Positions 53,900-63,645 of a stretch of DNA of 64,000 bases are shown piece by piece (the first letter of the stretch is position 1; each line of letters starts with the position of its first letter). Location: contig JAFVFY010000001.1 in assembly GCA_017475265.1 (NCBI GenBank), positions 1 to 64,000 of the forward strand. Direction: 5' to 3'. The notes under the pieces are model-generated. The model had not been told where the DNA came from, did no database searches, and saw only the letters and a program-made list of their open reading frames with translations. Source of the DNA: Prevotella sp. Lineage in GTDB: Bacteria > Bacteroidota > Bacteroidia > Bacteroidales > Bacteroidaceae. The position numbers and the translations under genes are program-made.

Positions 53900-55237
53900 A
53901 TGGACTGGAACAAGTTGATATCCAATTGCCGCCTCGGCCAGGAGCATCGCCATCCTGAGCGTCACGACGACCGCACGGAGTTCAAGCGCGACTACGACCG
54001 TCTGATATTCTCGGCACCCTTTCGCCGCCTTCAGAACAAGACGCAGGTGTTCCCCCTGCCGGGCAGCGTCTTTGTACACAACCGTCTAACGCACTCGCTA
54101 GAGGTGGCCAGTGTGGGCATGTCGCTGGGCAGCGACGTTGCTACGGCCATACGCCATCGGCCGGAGTTAGAAGGCAACCCGCTACTTCAGGAACTGGGAC
54201 AGATAGTCGCGTCGGCATGTCTGGCCCACGACCTCGGCAACCCGCCGTTCGGACATTCTGGCGAGAAGGCCATCCAGACATTCTTCACCGAGGGCAAGGG
54301 TATGAGCCTCAAAGAGAAAGTGTCGCCGACATTCTGGGATGACATCACCCACTTCGAGGGCAATGCTAACGCCTTCCGCCTGCTCACTCACCAGTTCAAG
54401 GGTCGTCGGCCTGGAGGCTTTGTCATGACCTACTCCACACTGGCCAGCATTGTGAAATATCCCCATGCATCTTCGTTGGCGGGTAAGAAGGGGAAGTTCG
54501 GTTTTTTCAACAGCGAGGCTCCCATCTACGAGCGTATCGCTGAGGAAATGGGCATCCTACGTCTCTCGGAACCGGGACAGCCGCTGCGCTACGCCCGTCA
54601 TCCGCTGGTCTACCTTGTTGAGGCCGCCGATGACATCTGTTACGAAATCATGGACTTGGAAGATGCCCACAAGTTGAAGATTCTCTCCTTTAACGAGACG
54701 GAAGACCTCATGCTCGGCTTCTTCGACGAAGTGAACCGAGGCCGCATCATGCAGCGCATCATCGACGAGCAGCTGACAGACCCGAATGAGAAGATCCAAT
54801 ATCTGCGTGCCTGTGTCATTGGCAAGTTGGAGAACGAGTGTGTGGAGGTCTTCCTCCGCCATGAGGAGGAGATTCTTGCAGGACAACTGGAGGGTTCGCT
54901 CATTGACCACATCAGCGAGCTGCCGCGTAGTGCATATAAAGAATGTACGCGTGTGTCAAAGAAACGTATCTACAAAAGCCAACCTGTACTCGACGTGGAA
55001 CTGTCGGGTTATCGCATCATGGCCACGCTGATGGAGCTGATGGTCGAGGCCATTGAGCACCCCGAGCGTTACTATAGCCAGCAACTCATAGGCCGGGTAA
55101 GTAGTCAGTACGACATAGAAAATGACGACCTGGAGACTCGACTCATGGCCGTCATAGACTATATCAGCGGCATGACAGATGTCTATGCCCTCGATGTCTA
55201 CCAGAAGATTTGTGGCATTTCCCTGCCGATAGTGTAG
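53900..55237 (+). CDS. dgt: Deoxyguanosinetriphosphate triphosphohydrolase
   Basis: 445 residues. Hydrolyses dGTP (and other dNTPs) to deoxynucleoside and triphosphate. HD metal site intact: RRLQNKTQVFPLPG, NRLTHSLEVASVG (His), CLAHDLGNPPFGHSGE (His-Asp) and the distal Asp in EAADDICYEIMDLED. A second HD enzyme is encoded at 14412. Preceded by word repeats; convergent with the oxidoreductase gene with a gap of 9 bp. Confidence 0.92.
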   Translation: MDWNKLISNCRLGQEHRHPERHDDRTEFKRDYDRLIFSAPFRRLQNKTQVFPLPGSVFVHNRLTHSLEVASVGMSLGSDVATAIRHRPELEGNPLLQELGQIVASACLAHDLGNPPFGHSGEKAIQTFFTEGKGMSLKEKVSPTFWDDITHFEGNANAFRLLTHQFKGRRPGGFVMTYSTLASIVKYPHASSLAGKKGKFGFFNSEAPIYERIAEEMGILRLSEPGQPLRYARHPLVYLVEAADDICYEIMDLEDAHKLKILSFNETEDLMLGFFDEVNRGRIMQRIIDEQLTDPNEKIQYLRACVIGKLENECVEVFLRHEEEILAGQLEGSLIDHISELPRSAYKECTRVSKKRIYKSQPVLDVELSGYRIMATLMELMVEAIEHPERYYSQQLIGRVSSQYDIENDDLETRLMAVIDYISGMTDVYALDVYQKICGISLPIV

Positions 55238-55246
55238 TCGTTAAGC

Positions 55247-56746
55247 TCAAAACAGAATACCGGGAATAAGTTCACTACACGTGACCATCGTGCCTACAAT
55301 AACGCCCTGCATGCCGTGTGAGTTGATATTCTGACCGGTCTGTAGCAGATTGGGAATCTTCGTACGGTGAGGCACACGGCCGGCGGGACCCAAGCCGATA
55401 TCCTTGGCGATGCCGTACATGCTACCCCCCTCGGTGCCTGTATAGTCGCGATAGGTGAGCGGCGTAGATGTATAGTAGTGTTCAATAGCCTGTGCCGTTC
55501 CAGGGATATGCTTGTCCAGCGAGGCGATGAGTTTCTCGGCCTTGCGTTGCTTGAAGTCCTCGTAGTCCTGTCCACGGTGGCCAACAGTGGTACCCGCCCA
55601 CCTTTCCACGTCGCTCCATTGCATATAAGAGAGGATGACGCCAGTGCGGGCGAACGGACATTGACCATGAACCATTGACCATTGACCATTATCCGTATAC
55701 CTGTCGCAGAAGTGCATGTAGAGAAAGCCCTTGGGCCACGACTGCTCATCGTAGAACTCACAGCCCCAAGGCGTGTCGGTGTTGTAGCCGTAGTAGTTGT
55801 GGTTCATATAGGGCAGAGTGTTCTCGCGGAACTGGAGGTAGACGGCAAACACGCCTACGGTCTGCTTCATGGCGTTTACCCTCTGGCGGAAAGCAGGACG
55901 GATGAGATGGGAGTCGGTCAGCTCCAAGGTGCGCATGGGGTGTGCGTCACTAATGACGTAGTCAGCAGAGTAATAATCACCAGTGGCAGTCTCCACGCCT
56001 GTAGCATGAGTGTCATCGCAGACAATTTTGACAGCCCGTTGCCGTGTGAGCACCTGTCCGCCATATCGTTCTATGGTCCTAACCAGCGAGTGGGCTATGG
56101 CATCACTGCCGCCGACAATGCGAAAGGCGCTCTGGTTGTAGAAGTCCATCACGAAGGCATGGGTGGCAAAGGGTGTCTTGTCACGCTCGGCAGCATAGAG
56201 CGGCAGGTTGCCCACAAGCACTTTGGCCAGCTGCGGGTCGGTAATCAGCTCATCGATGACGCTATTGATGCTCCGCAACTGATGCTCTGCATGAAGGGCA
56301 GCAGTGCTACTGACATTACGCATCGAGGCGAGCGACGACGCATGGGCAACGTCCTCCACGGCATCGAAATACCGCTCAAGATTGTCCCTCTGGTGGGGAA
56401 AACAACTGACCAACTGCTCGATGAACGCCTCACGGCCATTGGCAAAGCGGTATTGCTGCCCACCGAGGCCGATGACTTCGTAGCCAGTGGTATCGAGCTG
56501 CGACAGACGGACATCGTCGGTCATCTCCAGATAGCTCATGATGCGGTGCATGGTCTGCCCCTCGGCTGCACTGCCTATGAAGTGCATACCCGTCTCGAAG
56601 CGGGCACCACGACGAGTGAAACACTGCAGACAGCCGCCCACCTGCACACCCTGCTCCAGCACCGTCACCTCATAGCCATTCTTCGCCAGAATGACGCCAC
56701 ATGTCAGACCACCAAGGCCACTACCGATGACACATACTTTCATCAT
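55247..56746 (-). CDS. FAD-dependent oxidoreductase (CrtI/retinol saturase-like)
   Basis: 499 residues; start at ATG 56746 or 56743. Rossmann FAD fold VCVIGSGLGGLTCGVILAKNG and VTVLEQGVQVGGCL, with a C-terminal block (GSMYGIAKDIG, LLQTGQNINSHGMQG). Resembles carotenoid isomerase/phytoene desaturase and all-trans-retinol 13,14-reductase relatives in Bacteroidales. Substrate unknown; no carotenoid genes nearby. ACCATTGACC words at 55659-55692 are translated (NGQWSMVHGQ). Confidence 0.85.
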   Translation of the reverse strand: MMKVCVIGSGLGGLTCGVILAKNGYEVTVLEQGVQVGGCLQCFTRRGARFETGMHFIGSAAEGQTMHRIMSYLEMTDDVRLSQLDTTGYEVIGLGGQQYRFANGREAFIEQLVSCFPHQRDNLERYFDAVEDVAHASSLASMRNVSSTAALHAEHQLRSINSVIDELITDPQLAKVLVGNLPLYAAERDKTPFATHAFVMDFYNQSAFRIVGGSDAIAHSLVRTIERYGGQVLTRQRAVKIVCDDTHATGVETATGDYYSADYVISDAHPMRTLELTDSHLIRPAFRQRVNAMKQTVGVFAVYLQFRENTLPYMNHNYYGYNTDTPWGCEFYDEQSWPKGFLYMHFCDRYTDNGQWSMVHGQCPFARTGVILSYMQWSDVERWAGTTVGHRGQDYEDFKQRKAEKLIASLDKHIPGTAQAIEHYYTSTPLTYRDYTGTEGGSMYGIAKDIGLGPAGRVPHRTKIPNLLQTGQNINSHGMQGVIVGTMVTCSELIPGILF

Positions 56747-56763
56747 TGGCCATTGAACAACTC

Positions 56764-57609
56764 TCAACCCTCAATTCTCAATTCTCCGCTCGGCCCAACG
56801 GGACGCTTGCCCAAGCAAGAACTCTCAATTCTCATAACGGGAAAGGTGAAGTAAGTATCGGGGAAGGGTTCATCCTTCAGCGTGAAGTGCCACCACTCCG
56901 AATCGAGAGCTTTGAAGCCGTGGCGAAGCATGGCTTGGCGCAAAATCATGCGATGGGCGAACTGCTCGGCGGTGATGGAGCGATTGGCAGGCGATTTACT
57001 GTTATCGCCCGTATACTCACCCGTCTCAGGATTGCCGCAGAAGTCGGGATGGCTCTCTGGGCCGAACCAGTCAAAGGTGCCGCCCATGTCAAGTTCCTTT
57101 TCGGTCTGCATGTCAAAGAGCGTCAGGTCGACGGTGCTGCCACGTGTGTGACCGCTCTTCTCGTAGATGTACTCCTGCTCAAAGAGCACACTCTTGTCGA
57201 GGTCGGGATAGAAGTATTGCTTCATGAGCGTATCAGGGATATTCGCTGCCCAGCGCACGAAGTGGTCTACGCCTTTCTGCGGACGATAGGCATCGTAGAT
57301 TTTCAGGCGATAACCCTGCTTGATGACATCGTCGCTCACGGCACGGAGGCTGTCTGCCGCCTGTTTGGTAAGTAGTGCTGTCGGCTCTTCATAACCATCG
57401 ATACGCGTGCCTACGAAGTTGTAAGTACCGTAGTAGCGTATCTCCAAAATAGCATCGGGAACAGCGTCGGTTAGGGTTACAAATTGACTGGCATCGTCAG
57501 TAGCGCTAACCGTCACATTCTTCCTACTTTCTGAGAAGCAGGAAACCATAGTCATGCCGCAAATAAAGATGGCGGCGAACATCCATGTATTTCGCAGTTT
57601 CATTGTCAA
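56764..57609 (-). CDS. D-alanyl-D-alanine dipeptidase (M15, VanX-like) lipoprotein
   Basis: 281 residues with lipobox MVSC. Zinc peptidase M15D: VPDAILEIRYYGTYNFVG, KIYDAYRPQKG, zinc ligands in SGHTRGSTVDLTLF (His, Asp) and catalytic Glu plus His in DSEWWHF. It cleaves D-Ala-D-Ala in peptidoglycan recycling. The C-terminal 20 or so residues (IESSCLGKRPVGPSGELRIEG) are encoded by palindromic and TCAATTC repeat DNA (56758-56838), so the native tail was probably replaced. Confidence 0.88.
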   Translation of the reverse strand: MTMKLRNTWMFAAIFICGMTMVSCFSESRKNVTVSATDDASQFVTLTDAVPDAILEIRYYGTYNFVGTRIDGYEEPTALLTKQAADSLRAVSDDVIKQGYRLKIYDAYRPQKGVDHFVRWAANIPDTLMKQYFYPDLDKSVLFEQEYIYEKSGHTRGSTVDLTLFDMQTEKELDMGGTFDWFGPESHPDFCGNPETGEYTGDNSKSPANRSITAEQFAHRMILRQAMLRHGFKALDSEWWHFTLKDEPFPDTYFTFPVMRIESSCLGKRPVGPSGELRIEG

Positions 57610-57648
57610 TTCTCAATTCTTAATTCTCAATTCTCAATTCTCAATTTC
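57605..57648. repeat. TCAATTC words spanning a gene end
   Basis: About six copies of TCAATTC(T) run from the M15 start codon region into the last codons of the Xpt-PreA gene, where they encode the terminal LRIEN. Confidence 0.85.
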
Positions 57649-59708
57649 TTTATACGCTTTGTAGTTCCGATGGCACCTGCCGGACATACGAGGCGGCAGA
57701 GATGACAGCCTACACACTTGGTTCCGACAAGCCGTGGACGGCGGGTTTCGTAATTGAAGACAATGGCCTGATGACCTCCATCATTGCACGACACCTGGCA
57801 GCGGCCGCACCCTACGCACAGCTCTTGGTCAAACTTGGGATAGATGATGGTCTTGCGGTCTAAGTTGTCAGGATTCAGGAACTTCGGTATCTGTTCACCT
57901 ACGAGCTGGCTGAGTTCCGTGACACCGCGCTTGATCATATATCGTTGGAGGCCAAGAATGAGGTCGTCGATAATGCGATAGCCATACTGCATGACGGCAG
58001 TACAAACCTGCACATTGCTGCAACCCAGCTGGATAAACTCCAAAGCATCACGCCATGTCTCGATACCGCCGATGCCGCTGAGTTCAATCTTCAAACTTCC
58101 ATTTTCAATCTGTGCAAGTTCCAGGATATGCCGCAGGGCAATGGGGCGCACGGCACGACCAGAATAGCCTGAGATGGTGCGCTGTCCAGCCACCTCCGCA
58201 TCGGCATCCATCGTCACTGACTTAATGGTATTGATGGCCGAAATGGCATCGGCACCAGCCTCTACACAGGCTGCGGCAGGTTCGGCAATATGGGTGATGT
58301 TGGGCGTCATCTTGGAAATGACAGGAATCTTCACACTTCTTTTTACACAGGCGGTATAGGCCTTCACCAACTCAGGACTCTGACCAACGTCGCTACCCAT
58401 ACCTTTGTGTGTCATCTGAGGACACGAGAAGTTCAGCTCCACGCCATCGCAACCTGCCTCCTCCGCCATCTTTGCCAGCGTCATCCACTCTTCCTCAGTC
58501 TGACCCATAATAGAGGCCACCACCACCTTTGTGGGATAGTCCTGCTTCAATCTGTGGAGGATATCGAAATCCATCTCCAGGGGATTCTCGCTGAGCTGCT
58601 CCATGTTGCGGAAACCATAGAAGTCGCCGTGCGTCGCATTGCTGTGCATGGCATCAAAGCGTGGCGACACCTCCTTAATCTCCTGCATGCAGATGGTCTT
58701 ATAGAACACACCTGCCCAACCGGCATCAAAGGCACGCGCCACCATCTCGTAGTTGGTGCATACTGCCGACGAAGCCAGGAAGAACGGATTCTCGCAGCGG
58801 ATGCCGCAGAACGTGATGCCGGGCGAAGGAGCATTGGCTATCGACCACTCACCATTAACCATCGACCATTGAAGATCCACGTCGTCCTTACTGATGCTGT
58901 GCATCATCTCCTTGATACGGATAGGCCAGTTGTAGTGGATGCAGGCTTGCTCTGCCCGCTCCAGGTCACCATCGCTGCAATCCTTCACCCAGTGCAGGGC
59001 AGGCTTGTGGTTGTCGAAACGGATGGCACGGATGGCACGTGCAGGGTCGCCCGTCTTACAGGCTTTGGTGCAAGGCGCGTCCTGACAGAGCAGACAACGG
59101 TTAGCCTCTTCATAGATATTCACCTTCCTCGTCTTCACCCCCTTCAGCTTAACCTTGCCGCTCTCCAGCGACTCAATGACCGCCAGCGACTCAATGTGCT
59201 TCACGCCAGCATCCGTCAAAACCTGACGTCCGTTCTGGAACTCCTTCTCAATAATGAATCCCATGCCTACAATCTCCGCACCAGCCTGTTGACAGAGGTC
59301 TATGATGCCTAGCCCCGCATTGCCGAAAGCCAGGAAGTCATCGATGAACAGCACACGGTCTTCATCAGAGAGATACTCACGGCTGATGATCAGCGGATAG
59401 TCTCTTTGCTTCGTAAACGAGCGAACCTTTGTCGTATAGAAATCGCTCATCGTCGCCGGTTGTTTCTTCTTGGCAAACACCACGGGCAGCTCCATCAGAT
59501 AGCCCAGCATCACCGCCGGAGCAATACCCGAAGCCTCCACAGTCAGAATCTTCGTGGGCTTCGCACTGGCAAAGCAATTCATAAACTCTACCGCTACCTG
59601 CTTCATCAGGTAGGGATCCATCTGGTGGTTAATAAACCTATCCACCTTCAGGATGCCACCGTCCAGACAGCGGCCATCCTGGATAATACGATTAATAAGT
59701 GGTTTCAT
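57627..59708 (-). CDS. Fusion of xanthine phosphoribosyltransferase and PreA-like dihydropyrimidine dehydrogenase
   Basis: 693 residues in one uninterrupted frame. Residues 1-190 are a complete Xpt (salvage of xanthine to XMP): [35 protein letters not shown], the PRPP loop [14 protein letters not shown]. At about 195-270 comes the iron-sulfur-rich dehydrogenase N-domain ([18 protein letters not shown]), then at about 300-610 the PreA flavin barrel ([24 protein letters not shown] with the likely active Cys), and finally two 4Fe-4S motifs ([29 protein letters not shown]). PreA reduces uracil/thymine with PreT. A fused purine salvage and pyrimidine reduction protein is unusual. A translated ACCATTGACC-like repeat lies at 58841-58873. 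Own promoter upstream. Confidence 0.88.
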   Translation of the reverse strand: MKPLINRIIQDGRCLDGGILKVDRFINHQMDPYLMKQVAVEFMNCFASAKPTKILTVEASGIAPAVMLGYLMELPVVFAKKKQPATMSDFYTTKVRSFTKQRDYPLIISREYLSDEDRVLFIDDFLAFGNAGLGIIDLCQQAGAEIVGMGFIIEKEFQNGRQVLTDAGVKHIESLAVIESLESGKVKLKGVKTRKVNIYEEANRCLLCQDAPCTKACKTGDPARAIRAIRFDNHKPALHWVKDCSDGDLERAEQACIHYNWPIRIKEMMHSISKDDVDLQWSMVNGEWSIANAPSPGITFCGIRCENPFFLASSAVCTNYEMVARAFDAGWAGVFYKTICMQEIKEVSPRFDAMHSNATHGDFYGFRNMEQLSENPLEMDFDILHRLKQDYPTKVVVASIMGQTEEEWMTLAKMAEEAGCDGVELNFSCPQMTHKGMGSDVGQSPELVKAYTACVKRSVKIPVISKMTPNITHIAEPAAACVEAGADAISAINTIKSVTMDADAEVAGQRTISGYSGRAVRPIALRHILELAQIENGSLKIELSGIGGIETWRDALEFIQLGCSNVQVCTAVMQYGYRIIDDLILGLQRYMIKRGVTELSQLVGEQIPKFLNPDNLDRKTIIYPKFDQELCVGCGRCQVSCNDGGHQAIVFNYETRRPRLVGTKCVGCHLCRLVCPAGAIGTTKRIKKLRIEN

Positions 59709-59727
59709 ATCATACTAGATTTGGCTG

Positions 59728-59758
59728 CAAATTTACACATAAAAGCTGAAAGCGCAAA
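59728..59758 (-). promoter_or_regulatory. Promoter of the xpt-preA run
   Basis: On the minus strand TTTG, 19 bp, TAAATTTG, 20 bp before the ATG at 59708; drives the fusion gene, the dipeptidase and the oxidoreductase. Confidence 0.65.
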
Positions 59759-59810
59759 AACTTTCGACAGGAAATCTTCAATTTATGGAATGATTATCCG
59801 CTGATTCATA

Positions 59811-60986
59811 CTATTTGAACAGATACTGTGCAAACTCGTGCAACGACTTGCGCCACACCTGCCATTCATGGTCACCGGGATAGGAGTTGAAACGTACATC
59901 GACACCCTTGTCACGCATTTGCTTCACAATGTTGCGGGTGTATTCAATACGCGGGTCTTGCTCACCGCAAGTCATAAAGAACACGTCAAAGTTTTTGTTG
60001 AACGTAGGTGTATCGGTCAGGATGCCTGGCACCTCTTTCTCTAAGTCGAAGTCAGATGCGCCACGGATGCCGCCGAACATACCCGTTGAGAACACACCAA
60101 CGTTGGCAAACACATCTAGGTCGCGCAAGCCGATATAGAACGACTGGCCGCCGCCCATCGACAATCCGCACATCGCACGCCCCTTGCGGTCTTTCCGCAC
60201 CTTGTAGTTTTTCTCCACAAAGGGGATGATGTTTTCCAGCAGCTCCTCGCGGAAAGCCTGCATGCCCTGCCAGCTGTAACCGCCACCGAAACCGCCGTTG
60301 CGCGAGCGCACATTACTGTTCGAGCTCACCACGACCATAGGCCTCGCCTTGCCCGCCGCAATCAGGTTGTCCATAATCTGGGCGGTACGCCCCTGCTCCA
60401 TCCATCCGCGATGGTCCTCACCGCCACCGTGCTGGATATACACCACCGGGAGGTCTCCCTCAACCGCACTATAGTTGGCCGGAGTGTAAATCATCAACGG
60501 GCGCCACGACTCATCGACCTTACTATAATAATGGACTGTGCGCACCTCGCCGTGTGGCACATCCTGCACCTCGAAGTCATCCATACCCGTCTCCTTGATT
60601 TCTATGGCGCTCGACCATTGTCCGCATCCATAGAAAGTTTGACTGGCAGGGTCGGCCACCGACACGCCGTCGACTATCAGGAAATAGTAATGGAATCCCG
60701 GCACCTGCGGTTTCGTGGTCACCGTCCATGAGCCACCATCAGACTTCTGCATGTCATACTTCGTGCCGCACAGGTCTATTTGCACGCTCTGTGCCTGCGA
60801 CGCATTCACGCGGAACATCACGCTTCCGTCTGCCAACACCCGCGGATACCCACTTCGGTTAACGTTAGTCACTGGGGAGTAAGACCCTTCCGGGAAGCTC
60901 TCCCTCTGAAATCCCTGTGCAGCTGCCTGCATGCACACAACGGCCATCAATATCACGACCAAAATAGTCACTTTCTTTTTCATCAT
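59811..60986 (-). CDS. CE1-like esterase (feruloyl/acetyl esterase), secreted
   Basis: 391 residues, signal peptide (MMKKKVTILVVILMAVVCMQAAA). N-terminal CBM48/E-set-like domain (VMFRVNASQAQSVQIDLCGTK), then an esterase D/CE1 alpha/beta-hydrolase: VVYIQHGGGEDHRGW, nucleophile Ser in CGLSMGGGQS, TCGEQDPR with acid, and His in YPGDHEWQVW. Likely releases ferulate or acetyl groups from pectin or xylan. Separate from the fusion gene by 100 bp, with that gene's promoter between. Confidence 0.88.
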   Translation of the reverse strand: MMKKKVTILVVILMAVVCMQAAAQGFQRESFPEGSYSPVTNVNRSGYPRVLADGSVMFRVNASQAQSVQIDLCGTKYDMQKSDGGSWTVTTKPQVPGFHYYFLIVDGVSVADPASQTFYGCGQWSSAIEIKETGMDDFEVQDVPHGEVRTVHYYSKVDESWRPLMIYTPANYSAVEGDLPVVYIQHGGGEDHRGWMEQGRTAQIMDNLIAAGKARPMVVVSSNSNVRSRNGGFGGGYSWQGMQAFREELLENIIPFVEKNYKVRKDRKGRAMCGLSMGGGQSFYIGLRDLDVFANVGVFSTGMFGGIRGASDFDLEKEVPGILTDTPTFNKNFDVFFMTCGEQDPRIEYTRNIVKQMRDKGVDVRFNSYPGDHEWQVWRKSLHEFAQYLFK

Positions 60987-61056
60987 TATTATTCCTTTTT
61001 TTACTATTCTTTTGCCAATCGTATTAGCTTCATTTATCGTTTTCTCATGCTCATAA

Positions 61057-61915
61057 CTACTCCACTATCTCCCAATAACCTAATCTTGGTGAACCGACAC
61101 GTCGTATCAGCCCTAACTCTTTAAGCTTATTAATGTGTTTCTGAATGTTCTTTAGAGATATTCCTGTCAGATTAGCCAATTCATTCCTACTGATATTAGG
61201 ATTGTCCTTAATATGAGCATATATAACCTTAGCACTATCAGACACCCCATTAGGCACCCTATTAGACACCCCATCAGATACCCCCGTTATTGATGGCACT
61301 GGCAGCACAAGTTCTACCTCGTCAACATCCAATTTGTTCATCAGTTGTGGCTCACCCCAATTCGTTTCTTTCCATGCTGCAATAATCTTGGGGAAGCAAG
61401 AACCGACATTCTCACCAAAGCCAATCATGCGGAGCATATTCTGAATCTTTGGATTGCGAGCCTTTGAGTTACCACCTCGATAGATTGTAGTCACCTTCAT
61501 TGTTGCGCCTATACGTACCTTTATATACATTGCCGTTCAGATAGATAGGCTTCGCTCTCCAGTCTGCCTGAGGAACACGGATGCATACAATCTGCGCTCC
61601 ATCCAAATTCACCACTTCGACATCGTTGTCAAGAAGGATGTTCTCATTTACCTTGTCGCTGTTAAGGGTATACCAGAAGTCCGTGATAATCTTCATCGGT
61701 TCATCCACGCCAACTATCTGATAACGCTTCTGGATGTCCTTCTCCTGCATGTCTTCATTCACACCAAGCAGAATCAGTCCGCCAATAGTATTAGCAAAAG
61801 CCGAATAGGTCGCCCAAACCGACTTTGGCACCTCTGCCTTTGCCCATTTGCACTCCAGCGTCACCCGTTCACCCTTCCGTAGTGCTTCTTTTATCGTTTT
61901 CTCGTCCATACTCAT
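61057..61915 (-). pseudogene. Broken AlbA_2 regulator (internal deletion, frameshift)
   Basis: The 5' piece (61469-61915) holds AlbA_2: VTLECKWAKAEVPKSVWATY, GGLILLGVNEDMQEK, and stops at NEGDYNLSRW. The 3' piece (to 61057) resumes in another frame at RGGNSKARNPKIQNMLRM (the GGxxxxRNP block of these ATPases) and ends with a winged helix. The 200 or so residues between are missing, so an internal deletion plus frameshift has removed the ATPase core. A Val-Ser-Asp/Asn linker (GVSDGVSNRVPNGVSD), encoded by a repeat at about 61240-61290, echoes the linker of the intact gene at 18798. Confidence 0.7.
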
Positions 61916-61925
61916 ATTTCGCTTG

Positions 61926-61933
61926 CAAAATTA
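61926..61933 (-). promoter_or_regulatory. -7 box TAATTTTG before broken AlbA_2 gene
   Basis: Minus-strand TAATTTTG, 11 bp before the 61915 start codon; -33 element unclear. Confidence 0.45.
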
Positions 61934-61981
61934 ATCAATTTGATCAACAGATTCGTCACACTGATTCTTGCACATCTGTTC

Positions 61982-63385
61982 TTATTCATCCTCTTCTCCC
62001 TGACTCCTGGCCCGCGTGGCCATTTCGCTGATGACGGTGGCGATGTCGGCCACATCAACGGCTCCGTCATCGTTGACGTCACACTTATTGCCCGTAGCAG
62101 CATCAACGGTGATGTTCTTTACTTCCAGTCCTTTGTCGCTCCACGTCATCATGGCCGTCACCGTGTCGCTGTTCTCGTAGCCGTCGGCCTTGGCAAATAC
62201 AGTCAGCGTGTATGTCGGCACAAGGCTTATCTCATTGCCGTAGTGCGTCTTGACATTTCTGTCGCCTATGGAGGCCACACATTCCGCCCCCTCAGTATCA
62301 CAGGCGAAAGTCAACTTTCCCTTGGTGTAGCTGATAGTGGGAGTAGCACACTTAGGCTTTTCTGGAATGTCGGGGATGTCCTCAAAGTTATCGGTTTCGA
62401 CAATGGTGACGAAGTCTTTCCAACCAACAGATTCTGTATAAAGTGACTTTGTTCCAATTGGAACATACAGAGTCGCATTTAAGTAAACAATTCCAGGGAA
62501 AGTCAATTCTTCTATACTTGGGGGTGTAGTTGCTTTACAAAAGACCTGCGTTATTTTGGTACAATTCTGAAATGCTCCAGTGGAAATTGCCTCTATAGTA
62601 CTTGGGAATAGCAAAGACTTAATGGAAGTGCATCCTTCAAATGAATTCATTCCAATAGTTTTAAGACCTTCACTAAAAATAATGTCCTCCAACCCTGAGC
62701 ATTTTACGAAAACGTATTCACCAATGGCCGACACGTTCTCTGGGAATCTTATAGCTTTTAGACCTGTACATTCATAGAAAAGATAATTTCCTGTAACAGA
62801 GGTAATCTTGCTTCCAAATATCAGATTTGTCAAATTAGTTTTTCGATAAAAAGCACCATCATTGTAACCGTCACCGCCTTGATATATATTCCTACCTATA
62901 TAAGCGTTTTCTATTGGGCAACTAACATAATAGGCGCGGTTTCCCGAAACGCCAGAATTATAGGGAGACCAAAATGGTTCATCACTATCTTCATAGATGA
63001 TTTCCCGTAATCCGTAGCAGCCATTAAAACAGCAAACTCCCATCTGATTAACTTGAGAAGGTATCGTAAATGATGAAAGACTTGGACTATTTTGGAATAC
63101 GTGATGTCCTATCTCTCTAATTGAAAGAGGTAATGATATTGATGTTATCGTAGATGATTCAAAGGCATAATCTCCCAACCTTGTAACAGAGAATGTCTTA
63201 TTTGAATATTCTACTTCATTTGGGACTACAATTTCTCCACTATAAGGACTATCACCTTTTGTAACCTCTACGGTTTGCTTTTGAAGGGATGTAATATTAT
63301 AATACATTCCATTCTTTTCAAAGTCGAACGCATGTCCTGGCATATAAAGGATTGCGGCAAGCATAAAAGCAATTACTTTTTTCAT
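61982..63385 (-). CDS. Secreted BspA-like LRR_5 protein with dockerin-like tail
   Basis: 467 residues with a signal peptide (MKKVIAFMLAAILYMPGHA). LRR_5 repeats between about 75 and 320 (RLGDYAFESSTITSISLP, EIGHHVFQNSPSLSSFTIP, AIGEYVFVKCSGLEDIIF). Then a Big-like or Ig-like stretch (KCATPTISYTKGKLTFACD) and a C-terminal loop DVNDDGAVDVADIATVISEM, the third dockerin-like motif of this window. BspA-type proteins bind host or bacterial surfaces; partner unknown. AT-rich in the LRR part. Confidence 0.85.
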   Translation of the reverse strand: MKKVIAFMLAAILYMPGHAFDFEKNGMYYNITSLQKQTVEVTKGDSPYSGEIVVPNEVEYSNKTFSVTRLGDYAFESSTITSISLPLSIREIGHHVFQNSPSLSSFTIPSQVNQMGVCCFNGCYGLREIIYEDSDEPFWSPYNSGVSGNRAYYVSCPIENAYIGRNIYQGGDGYNDGAFYRKTNLTNLIFGSKITSVTGNYLFYECTGLKAIRFPENVSAIGEYVFVKCSGLEDIIFSEGLKTIGMNSFEGCTSIKSLLFPSTIEAISTGAFQNCTKITQVFCKATTPPSIEELTFPGIVYLNATLYVPIGTKSLYTESVGWKDFVTIVETDNFEDIPDIPEKPKCATPTISYTKGKLTFACDTEGAECVASIGDRNVKTHYGNEISLVPTYTLTVFAKADGYENSDTVTAMMTWSDKGLEVKNITVDAATGNKCDVNDDGAVDVADIATVISEMATRARSQGEEDE

Positions 63386-63498
63386 AATTCTTTAACATTT
63401 AATTTGTATTAAAACAATAGGCTATCGAATCAAAGGAACCTTTGTATAGCTGAATCTTCTGAATGTCCATATTTATGATATTATATTTGTTTTTTTCC

Positions 63499-63645
63499 TT
63501 ACAACTTGTACCTTCCCACATCCCCTTCCTTGCGAATCTCCTGGCGACGCTCACCGGGGGCGATACCGAACTCACACTTGTAAGTCAGATAGAGATTGTT
63601 GGTGATGCTCGTGTTAGTCAATACAACATCCCCACTATCCAGAGG
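63499..63645 (-). pseudogene. Orphan C-terminal coding fragment
   Basis: A minus-strand frame reads LDSGDVVLTNTSITNNLYLT, then YKCEFGIAPGERRQEI and a stop, with no start codon. It overlaps the end of the AAA ATPase in another frame, at the palindromic CCCCTCTGGATAGTGGGG. It may be the tail of a lost beta-rich gene to which the ATPase end was joined. Low certainty. Confidence 0.25.
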
